From contig DDBN01000048.1 in NCBI GenBank assembly GCA_002333145.1, positions 1-5,310 of the forward strand: a DNA stretch of 5,310 nt, written 5' to 3'. Shown here one piece after another: positions 1-5,046 of this stretch. Position 1 is the stretch's first letter, and every line of letters starts with the position of its first letter. The translations under genes and the position numbers were made by a program. Below the pieces are notes generated by a model that was not told the DNA's origin, made no database searches, and saw only the letters and a list, made by a program, of their open reading frames with translations. Source of the DNA: Moraxellaceae bacterium UBA2031 (GTDB lineage Bacteria > Pseudomonadota > Gammaproteobacteria > Pseudomonadales > Moraxellaceae).

Positions 1-566
1 ACGAAGTCACCCGAGAGATAAAGCGAGGGGATAATGCGATGGCTAAAATGACAGTCTTCGTTAAAGACATGAGGCGTTGGCGGCAACATACGCAGTTGCA
101 CACGCCGACCAGCTTCCTGATCTTCTTTCAGCAGTGCCAAACTGCGCTCTAGCTGCTCGCGAATCTGACGATTTTGCTTGAGCAGGTGCCCACGCTCTAA
201 GGCTCGGCGCACCGAATGCTCAAGCACCTCCATCTCGATAAGGGGCTTGAACAAGTAGTCTACGGCGCCGTTACGCAGCGCAGTCACTACGTCATTCATG
301 CTGCCCTGCCCGGACACAACAATGACAGGGGTTTCCGGTGACTCGCTGTTGATGGCTTTGAGTACATCCAGACCATCAACCAGCGGCATACGCAAGTCAC
401 AGATGACCAGATCAGGTTGAATATTACGGAAGAGTGCCAAGCCTTCGTCACCGCTACTGGCGGTGTTTACTTTAAAGCCGCTGTCGCTGAGATAGACCGC
501 AAGACTTTCGCATACCACAGGCTCGTCATCGATAACGAGAATGTGATCCTGGACTGGTTGTGACAT
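1..566 (-). CDS. rssB: Response regulator with receiver and SpoIIE/PP2C phosphatase domain, RssB-like (3' end outside window)
   Basis: My reading of the minus strand from the ATG at 566 is open for 188 codons to the window edge. Residues 8-120 form a CheY-like receiver domain: acidic pair D14-D15, phospho-acceptor D57 in a VICDLRMP context, S85 as the switch Ser/Thr and K107 in YLFKP. Residues 121-152 look like a charged helical linker. From about 154 a SpoIIE-type PP2C domain begins (RRVQLRMLPP, then SGDFV with metal-binding candidate D187). The architecture fits RssB/RsbU-like regulators that control sigma-S or partner-switching anti-sigma antagonists. Unlike E. coli RssB, whose phosphatase domain is degenerate, the Asp of the SGDF motif is kept, so an active phosphatase is possible. 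The N-terminus resembles that of E. coli RssB, supporting this ATG, although its Shine-Dalgarno is weak; in-frame TTG (602) and GTG (605) lie closer to AGGGGAG at 616-610. The name is by domain and synteny; HsbR-like regulators are an alternative. Confidence 0.8.
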   Translation of the reverse strand, partial: MSQPVQDHILVIDDEPVVCESLAVYLSDSGFKVNTASSGDEGLALFRNIQPDLVICDLRMPLVDGLDVLKAINSESPETPVIVVSGQGSMNDVVTALRNGAVDYLFKPLIEMEVLEHSVRRALERGHLLKQNRQIREQLERSLALLKEDQEAGRRVQLRMLPPTPHVFNEDCHFSHRIIPSLYLSGDF

Positions 567-649
567 ACCGGCTGAGTGAACCTGATTTACTGCATCAGGC
601 AACACTACTCTCCCCTATGCAGGCAAGCAAGATGGTGTCGGACACAGCG

Positions 650-1591
650 TCAGAACTCCTGACGATCTGTTGCTGCCGCTGCATGCAGGGCAACTGAACT
701 GGATGCTTCCATTAGTGAAGTTTGCGAATCATCACTGGTCGCTTCTTTAACGTCATCTAAGCGGTCTTCTTCTGGAGTGCCTGCCTCTGTATCAGGCATT
801 GCATCCGCACCAGCAGCCGGAGACTCTTCAGCTGATGTGCCCTCTTCTGTCTCTGGCACTTCATCCATGCCGTAATCATCGTCTAAGAAGGGGTCGTCCT
901 CAATGAGGCCGTCCTTGATCAGAAAGTTGCGACGCTGCATCCAAGCATCACGGATCAAACGATAACGGTCACCGGTCACCTGCAATGACTCTTCCATGGG
1001 AATCAGGTCGGCTCGAGTATCTACCACATTCAGTGCCAGCACGCCGGTAGTCTCTTCCCAGCCAAAATTGAGTGCATTCTCATACAGCTCACTCATGTAC
1101 ATGGCATCCGTGCCATAACCGGCACCATCACGAATCGTCATACCCCAGAGGAAGGGCACCACAACATAGGGGCCTGAAGGTACGCCCCATTTGGCCAGGG
1201 TCTGGCCGAAGTCTTCTTGATGACGGGGAAGCTTGATATGGCGCGCCACATCAATAAAACCCACAAGGCCCACCGTGCTGTTTACTACAAAACGACCCGT
1301 GTCTTGGGCAGACTGCTTGATCTTGCCTTGCAACAGATCGTTAACAACGGTGACAGGCTCGCGCAGGTTGCTGAGCAGATTGGTAATGCCATCATCCACA
1401 AATTGAGGCGTGACCTTGCGATAGCCCTTGGCGATGGGCTTGAGGAAGTAGCGATCTATCCGGTCGTTGAATGCATAGACCTTGCGGTTGAAATGCTCCC
1501 AAGGGTCAGGATTGGGGGCCGCATCAGCAGCCAGTACCGGAGCGGAGAAGAGCACGAGGAGAGCTGCCGCCCCCAGAGTTCGATTCATCAT
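650..1591 (-). CDS. mlaA: MlaA/VacJ family outer-membrane phospholipid-asymmetry protein with acidic C-terminal tail
   Basis: MlaA sits in the outer membrane with porins and passes mislocalised outer-leaflet phospholipids to periplasmic MlaC for return to the inner membrane. The 313-residue product has a signal peptide (hydrophobic residues 6-20, likely cleavage after A21). It then shows the family hallmark DPWEHFNRKVYAFND (29-43), followed by NLREPVTVVNDLLQG (75-89), the NSTVGLVGFIDVA segment (104-116), EDFGQTLAKWGVPSGPYVVVPF (126-147) and YENALNFG (170-177). Classical MlaA is a lipoprotein, but there is no lipobox cysteine here and none elsewhere in the chain, so Sec/SPase I processing is predicted. 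Residues 231-290 form an extension with 24 Asp/Glu and only two basic residues, absent from E. coli MlaA. The first of two adjacent ATGs (1591) is chosen because AGGA lies 8 nt upstream. It starts 71 bp after the HvfC-like gene; no other mla genes are visible. Confidence 0.93.
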   Translation of the reverse strand: MMNRTLGAAALLVLFSAPVLAADAAPNPDPWEHFNRKVYAFNDRIDRYFLKPIAKGYRKVTPQFVDDGITNLLSNLREPVTVVNDLLQGKIKQSAQDTGRFVVNSTVGLVGFIDVARHIKLPRHQEDFGQTLAKWGVPSGPYVVVPFLWGMTIRDGAGYGTDAMYMSELYENALNFGWEETTGVLALNVVDTRADLIPMEESLQVTGDRYRLIRDAWMQRRNFLIKDGLIEDDPFLDDDYGMDEVPETEEGTSAEESPAAGADAMPDTEAGTPEEDRLDDVKEATSDDSQTSLMEASSSVALHAAAATDRQEF

Positions 1592-1624
1592 CAGTACTAT
1601 CCTGTACCTTCGTCAGAGGCGTGC

Positions 1625-1653
1625 ATTCTAGGCGGCATAGCGTCACAAGGGAA
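1625..1653 (-). promoter_or_regulatory. Possible sigma-70 promoter for mlaA
   Basis: Reading the minus strand, TAGAAT at 1630-1625 matches the -10 consensus at five of six positions. It is preceded at 17 bp by TTCCCT (1653-1648), which matches only three of six -35 bases. A start near 1618 would give a leader of about 27 nt. It overlaps no gene and would allow mlaA expression independent of the upstream operon. Judged by eye only. Confidence 0.3.
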
Positions 1654-1662
1654 CGGTACGAA

Positions 1663-2433
1663 TCAGGCCCGAATACCACGCAGGATGCCTTGTGTCCGTA
1701 AGTCGGTCAGCATGGCCTGCCCTGCCGCAACAAACCCGGTAACATCACTGTGACCTACCTCATCGGCAAGCCGCTCCAGTACCACTCGCCCTGACTGGCT
1801 GTTATCACCCTTCAGCAGCTCGATCAAACGCACCGTCATGGCACTAACCTCAACAAAGTGCGCCCTGTCTTTGTCGTCACGGTACGCAATCAGACACGTT
1901 GGCGTTGCTGGAGGTTCATCCTGAGGACGCCCCTCATCTATCAAGCGGTGCACGGGCCAGCGATATGCCAGTGGCCATACGCAAGCAGCAACAACCGGTA
2001 CGCCGTCGAGCAGATTGCCATCAGGCGCTACCGGATCATCCGACTCGCCCTCCTCTGCACACTCAACGGCCAGCTCCATCCATTCAAAGTGCAGTACTTC
2101 TTGTATCCAAGGATGTGCCTGCAACAGCTCAGGCTGACGGGATTCCATCCACGTACGAAATTCCAGAGAAATATCGCGAAAATAGGGGCTTTTGCATCGA
2201 TGTTCGGCAAAAAACTCATCAATCAAGGCCGACCATTCGCTTGCGAGCAATAGGCTTTTCAGTAGTGGGTAGGCGTTTTCGACAAAGTCCCGGACATTAT
2301 TAAAAAAAAGTTCGCGGTAAATAGTGAGCCGGCGAAGCTCCACATCGGGCGCTGGCTTGCTGTCTGGCTTGCGCAACCAGTCCGTCATCTGCTGCTGCAA
2401 CTGCTGGAAACGGGGTATCGGTTCAGCCGACAT
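1663..2433 (-). CDS. hvfC: DUF2063 family partner protein of MNIO enzyme (HvfC/BufC-like)
   Basis: Proteins of this family (N-terminal DUF2063, often labelled putative DNA-binding) act as partners of DUF692/MNIO enzymes and are thought to present the precursor peptide to them. With the ATG at 2433 the product has 256 residues. The N-terminal domain covers about 8-100 and contains the typical YRELFFNNVRDFVENAYPLLKSLL (39-62) and SPYFRDISLEFRTW (82-95) segments. A short acidic linker (126-138) leads to a C-terminal domain (about 144-256) with a CVWPLAYRWPVHRL stretch (151-164). No signal peptide or membrane segment is seen, so it should be cytoplasmic. The open frame extends to an ATG at 2487, but 2433 is preferred: GAGGG sits 5 nt upstream and the overlap with the upstream enzyme gene falls from 65 to 11 bases, a pattern of translational coupling. 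The name rests on family and context; substrate binding is not visible. Confidence 0.88.
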   Translation of the reverse strand: MSAEPIPRFQQLQQQMTDWLRKPDSKPAPDVELRRLTIYRELFFNNVRDFVENAYPLLKSLLLASEWSALIDEFFAEHRCKSPYFRDISLEFRTWMESRQPELLQAHPWIQEVLHFEWMELAVECAEEGESDDPVAPDGNLLDGVPVVAACVWPLAYRWPVHRLIDEGRPQDEPPATPTCLIAYRDDKDRAHFVEVSAMTVRLIELLKGDNSQSGRVVLERLADEVGHSDVTGFVAAGQAMLTDLRTQGILRGIRA

Positions 2434-3289
2434 GGCGACCCTCACTATCCGCATGGCGGTGCGCTGCTTGATGGCGACGAATCTCACTCAGTTCCTGAAG
2501 CAGCACAGGCAAAGAAGGAATATTGAAGTCACGCTCTAGCAAAGTGGGCAGAACACCCATGCGTTGATAGGCCCGCTCCAAAAGCAACCACACCTCCGGG
2601 ATTACATCGGCTCCGTGGGTATCCACTTTTAGATCGGCCGCCTCATCGTAATGACCCGCGATGTGAACATACGACATTCGCTCGATCGGCAAGGCATCCA
2701 GAAAGGCATTCGCGTCGTAACGATGGTTGATGCTGTTGACGTAGATGTTGTTCACATCCAGCAATAAGTCACAGTCAGCACGCTGCAGCACTTCCAGCAA
2801 AAAATCGAGCTCGGACATTTCCTGGCCAGGTGCGGCGTAGTACGACACATTTTCCAGGGCAATGCGGCGCCCGAGTGTCTCCTGCACCTGCTGCACACGG
2901 CCGGCTACATAGCGGGCGGCCTCTAGCGTAAAGGGGATTGGCAACAGGTCGTAGAGCTGGCCATCATCCGTGGTGTAACTCAGATGCTCGGAATACAGAG
3001 GGATCTGATGCGCCTCTAGGAACCGGCGCAGGTCAGAAAGAAAGGCCATGTCTAAAGGTTGTGGCCCGCCGATAGACAGTGACAGTCCATGGCAAACAAT
3101 CGGATAACGCTCAGCCAACTGGCGCAAAGAACGGGCATACCGCCCTCCCATGCCCATCCAGTTCTCTGGGGCTATCTCAAGAAAATCGGGAGCCTCATCA
3201 ACTGCCCCCGTCATCAGTTCATTCATAAAACTGCGACGAAGACCGAGGCCGGCACCATGTACGGCAAAATGACTATCCAGCGCTGTCAT
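2423..3289 (-). CDS. hvfB: DUF692 / MNIO multinuclear iron peptide-modifying oxidase (HvfB/BufB-like)
   Basis: MNIO enzymes (DUF692, TIM-barrel, two or three iron ions, O2-dependent) modify cysteines of ribosomal precursor peptides; HvfB of Haemophilus turns EGKCG cysteines into oxazolone/thioamide groups that bind copper. The 288-residue product shows the family signatures in order: GAGLGLRRSFMNEL (12-25), FLEIAPENWMG (36-46), H68 in VCHGLSLSIGG, E101-H102 in SEHLSY, E146-N147 in ALENVSYY, D178 with N180-N181 in LLLDVNNIYVN, H209 and H213 in YVHIAGHYDE, D223 and H225 in KVDTHG, and E252 in LLERDFNIP. These His/Asp/Glu/Asn positions are those expected to hold the iron cluster, so the enzyme looks intact. 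The C-terminus ends in a His-rich tail (H273, H277, H279, H286). The start at 3289 has GAGG 7 nt upstream; the gene follows the precursor by 40 bp and overlaps hvfC by 11 bp. Target assignment to the adjacent peptide is inferred from context and motif. Confidence 0.94.
   Translation of the reverse strand: MTALDSHFAVHGAGLGLRRSFMNELMTGAVDEAPDFLEIAPENWMGMGGRYARSLRQLAERYPIVCHGLSLSIGGPQPLDMAFLSDLRRFLEAHQIPLYSEHLSYTTDDGQLYDLLPIPFTLEAARYVAGRVQQVQETLGRRIALENVSYYAAPGQEMSELDFLLEVLQRADCDLLLDVNNIYVNSINHRYDANAFLDALPIERMSYVHIAGHYDEAADLKVDTHGADVIPEVWLLLERAYQRMGVLPTLLERDFNIPSLPVLLQELSEIRRHQAAHRHADSEGRHVG
2439..2443 (-). promoter_or_regulatory. Ribosome binding site deciding the hvfC start
   Basis: Minus-strand GAGGG lies five bases before the ATG at 2433, inside the end of the MNIO gene. 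It favours this internal start over the longer open frame beginning at 2487. Confidence 0.55.
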
Positions 3290-3329
3290 GGTGCGGCCTC
3301 GTAAGAGCAGAAATATACGGTACTAACGA

Positions 3330-3674
3330 TCAGTTCACGCCGTAGGTCTTAGTTCCGCATTTGCCTTCGCCACACTTGCCTTCTTTGCTGGCCTTGTCAG
3401 TCTTGTCGGTTTTTTCAGTTTTTTCGACTGGAGCGGCAGGCTTTTTATCTTTCATGCTCCCGCACTTTCCCTCACCACATCTGCCTTCTTTATCGGCTGC
3501 AGTTGTCGTCTTCTCTTCCTTATTAGCATCCTTGCTAGTGTCATGATGAGCAGCCAGCGTGGTGCCTGCAGACAGTGACGTAGTGGCAAATGGGTTTTCA
3601 GCGGCATGGCTTACGCCGGCCAAGGAAACAGCCAGCACGGCAGCAATAGGGGTCAGGGTGCTGAGTTTGGACAT
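3330..3674 (-). CDS. hvfA: Secreted EGKCG-motif RiPP precursor, HvfA-like copper-binding peptide
   Basis: This 114-residue protein is the likely substrate of the adjacent MNIO enzyme. A Sec signal peptide covers residues 1-24 (hydrophobic 9-21, SHA cleavage site, mature start near A25). The mature part is low-complexity, rich in Lys, Thr, Glu and Asp, with KTEKTDKTDK at 85-94. Its only four cysteines (C66, C71, C101, C106) lie in two cassettes, KEGRCGEGKCG (62-72) and KEGKCGEGKCG (97-107). In Haemophilus HvfA, EGKCG cysteines become oxazolone/thioamide copper ligands. By analogy this peptide would be modified in the cytoplasm, exported and bind copper in the periplasm or outside. The ATG at 3674 is firm: AAGGAG sits 7 nt upstream. 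It is the first gene of the operon and precedes the enzyme gene by 40 bp. It could instead be labelled a generic low-complexity protein, but motif plus neighbours argue strongly for HvfA. Copper binding here is inference. Confidence 0.88.
   Translation of the reverse strand: MSKLSTLTPIAAVLAVSLAGVSHAAENPFATTSLSAGTTLAAHHDTSKDANKEEKTTTAADKEGRCGEGKCGSMKDKKPAAPVEKTEKTDKTDKASKEGKCGEGKCGTKTYGVN
3354..3386 (-). repeat. C-terminal EGKCG doublet cassette of HvfA-like precursor
   Basis: Codons 97-107 encode KEGKCGEGKCG, two back-to-back EGKCG units with C101 and C106. It is the partner copy of the cassette at 3459-3491. The codons differ at several synonymous positions from the other copy, so the protein motif is conserved better than the DNA. 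Confidence 0.8.
3459..3491 (-). repeat. N-terminal EG(R/K)CG doublet cassette of HvfA-like precursor
   Basis: Codons 62-72 encode KEGRCGEGKCG with C66 and C71. The first unit has Arg in place of the usual Lys, the only amino-acid difference from the cassette at 3354-3386. Confidence 0.8.
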
Positions 3675-3681
3675 GGTGTCA

Positions 3682-3687
3682 CTCCTT
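3682..3687 (-). promoter_or_regulatory. Strong ribosome binding site of hvfA
   Basis: Minus-strand AAGGAG lies 7 nt before the ATG at 3674. It is the best Shine-Dalgarno sequence among the genes of this window, in keeping with high synthesis of a precursor peptide relative to its enzymes. Confidence 0.7.
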
Positions 3688-3693
3688 TCAAGA

Positions 3694-3713
3694 TTAACGC
3701 CTTATGGCGCAAT
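3694..3713 (-). other. Imperfect inverted repeat in the hvfA leader
   Basis: Just upstream of the hvfA ribosome binding site the minus strand reads TTGCGCCATAAGGCGTTAA: a CGCC/GGCG core around an ATAA loop, with partly matching A/T flanks. It could be a small leader hairpin or an operator half-site pair. The stem is short and function is unproven. Confidence 0.25.
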
Positions 3714-3770
3714 TATTTAAAACCTGTTGGGTGGCAATGCCTTGCCGCGTCAGATGCAGTGTTAGCTACC

Positions 3771-3779
3771 ATGATACCA
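3771..3779 (-). promoter_or_regulatory. Possible extended -10 promoter for the hvfABC operon
   Basis: On the minus strand TGGTATCAT (3779-3771) combines a TGn extension with a -10 hexamer matching TATAAT at five of six positions. No convincing -35 is found 16-18 bp upstream, which extended -10 promoters tolerate. Transcription would begin near 3764 and give a leader of about 90 nt. A TTGCCA (3737-3732) nearer the gene resembles a -35 but has no well-spaced -10. I saw no convincing ECF-sigma -35/-10 pair. Assignment is tentative. Confidence 0.28.
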
Positions 3780-3832
3780 GCAGCAGCCGAATACAATGCG
3801 ACAAGCCATGCCGACACTGGCTCCTTATATAC

Positions 3833-3864
3833 AAAAAGGCCGCACTCTAATGATGCGGCCTTTT
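3833..3864 (-). terminator. Rho-independent terminator after the ketosynthase gene, possibly bidirectional
   Basis: A perfect 11-bp inverted repeat has arms at 3834-3844 and 3854-3864 (AAAAGGCCGCA / TGCGGCCTTTT) around a 9-nt loop. On the minus strand the GC-rich stem ends in five T (3837-3833), 27 bp past the ketosynthase stop codon. The plus strand also ends in four T, so it could stop transcription from either side. It separates the ketosynthase transcript from the hvfABC operon. Confidence 0.88.
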
Positions 3865-3890
3865 CGTATTTGTTTGTAACTGGCTGGTAA

Positions 3891-5012
3891 TCAGCGCTTG
3901 CGAACGACAATGCTGCCAATCGAATAGCCTGCGCCAAAAGAGCAGATTACGCCGGCATCACCCGCCTGAATGTCATCACGGTACAAGTGGAAGGCAATAA
4001 TGGAGCCCGCCGAGCTGGTATTGGCATAGCGATCCAGAATGACCGGCGCCTCTTCACGCGTAAACTCACGACCCAACACCCGCTTGGCGATCAGGTCATT
4101 CATGCTCAGGTTGGCCTGATGCAGCCACATGCGCTTTACCTGATCTACCGGTACAGCAAGCTCACCCAAGTGTTCAGAAATCTGTTCAGCCACCATAGGG
4201 CAGACTTCCTTGAATACCTTGCGACCATGCTGCACAAACAGCTTGTCACGCGTACCCTCAGCAGTGTCATCGCAACGGTTCAGGAAGCCAAAATTATTAC
4301 GAATGTTATTGGAATACTGGGTTTGCAGCTTGGTGCCGACAATATCGAACGCGCCAGGCACGGTACATGTATCTTCTGCTTCCACTATCACTGCTGTGCA
4401 AACATCACCAAAAATAAAGTGGCAATCACGGTCACGCCATTCGAGGTGAGCGGAGCAAATTTCAGGGTTAACCATCAGCACGCATCGGGCTGAGCCAGAA
4501 CGAACCGAATCAGCTGCCATCTGCAAACCGAACGTGGCCGATGAACACGCCACGTTCATATCAAAAGCCCAGCCTTTCATGCCCATGGCAGCTTGGATTT
4601 CGATAGACATTGCTGGATACGGTCGCTGCATATTGGAGCAAGCAACAATCACTGCATCAATGTCTTCTGGGGTTTTGTTGGCTTGCTTCAGCGCTTCAGT
4701 GATAGCGGCAATAGCCATCTCGCACTGCAAGGAATTCTCTTCATTGCTGCGTTCCGCAATTACTGGAAACAAACGATCCGGGTCGATAACACCGGACTTA
4801 TTGATGACGAAGCGTGACTTGATGCCGGAAGCTTTTTCGATGAATTCAGAGTTCGATGGGCCCATGGCCTTAATCTCGCCCCGCTCGATGGCTTCGGCAT
4901 TGCGTTCGTTAAAACGGCGGCCGTATTCATTGAAGGATTCGACCAACTCGTCGTTGCTGATGCTTTCGGATGGCGTGAAGAGGCCAGTGCCGCTAATTAC
5001 AATCTGCTTCAT
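3891..5012 (-). CDS. Beta-ketoacyl-ACP synthase III family protein (PA3286-like)
   Basis: KAS III enzymes condense an acyl-CoA primer with malonyl-ACP to start fatty acid chains. The 373-residue product has the thiolase-fold triad: C156 in DMNVACSSATFG (151-162), H298 in MWLHQANLSMN (295-305) and N331 in YANTSSAGS (329-337). It ends in the glycine-rich CSFGAGYSIGS (357-367). It is longer than E. coli FabH (about 317 residues), with extra N-terminal sequence around 30-90 (including EFIEKASGIKSRFVI, 56-70) and an insert near 228-265. That layout matches Pseudomonas PA3286 as I remember it, an enzyme reported to shunt beta-oxidation octanoyl-CoA into fatty acid synthesis; the same substrate here is inference. 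The start at 5012 fits the family N-terminus (KQIVISGTGLFTP), with only a weak AAGAG ribosome binding site. It begins 34 bp after hrpA with no clear terminator between, so co-transcription is possible, and it ends at a strong terminator. Confidence 0.93.
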   Translation of the reverse strand: MKQIVISGTGLFTPSESISNDELVESFNEYGRRFNERNAEAIERGEIKAMGPSNSEFIEKASGIKSRFVINKSGVIDPDRLFPVIAERSNEENSLQCEMAIAAITEALKQANKTPEDIDAVIVACSNMQRPYPAMSIEIQAAMGMKGWAFDMNVACSSATFGLQMAADSVRSGSARCVLMVNPEICSAHLEWRDRDCHFIFGDVCTAVIVEAEDTCTVPGAFDIVGTKLQTQYSNNIRNNFGFLNRCDDTAEGTRDKLFVQHGRKVFKEVCPMVAEQISEHLGELAVPVDQVKRMWLHQANLSMNDLIAKRVLGREFTREEAPVILDRYANTSSAGSIIAFHLYRDDIQAGDAGVICSFGAGYSIGSIVVRKR

Positions 5013-5046
5013 GAAACTCTTTACCTATGTGCGGGCAGAGCCCTTT

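Noticed and set aside
581..599. Six-bp hairpin (CCTGAT / ATCAGG, 7-nt loop) before the rssB-like gene, considered as a terminator for mlaA
   Set aside because: The stem is short and lacks a following T-run; it lies only 14 nt before the start codon and could at most affect translation.
635..645. Palindrome GTGTC-G-GACAC just after mlaA
   Set aside because: A one-base loop and no T-run rule out a usual terminator; arms of five bases are too short to call an operator without comparison.
1217..1753. Plus-strand open frame of 178 codons
   Set aside because: It lies antisense across mlaA and the hvfC end, its translation shows no recognisable family, and the opposite strand has clear conserved genes.
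2434..2487. N-terminal extension of HvfC from the ATG at 2487
   Set aside because: The 18 extra residues overlap the MNIO gene by 65 bases, do not look like family sequence, and a well-spaced GAGGG favours 2433.
3361..3546. Plus-strand frame rich in Ser, Leu and Pro opposite the precursor gene
   Set aside because: It mirrors the low-complexity Lys/Glu/Thr repeats of the HvfA-like gene on the other strand and has no ribosome binding site.
5033..5043. GGGC-TCT-GCCC hairpin between hrpA and the ketosynthase gene
   Set aside because: The stem has four pairs, with a 3-nt loop and no T-tract on the minus strand, so it is not a credible terminator.
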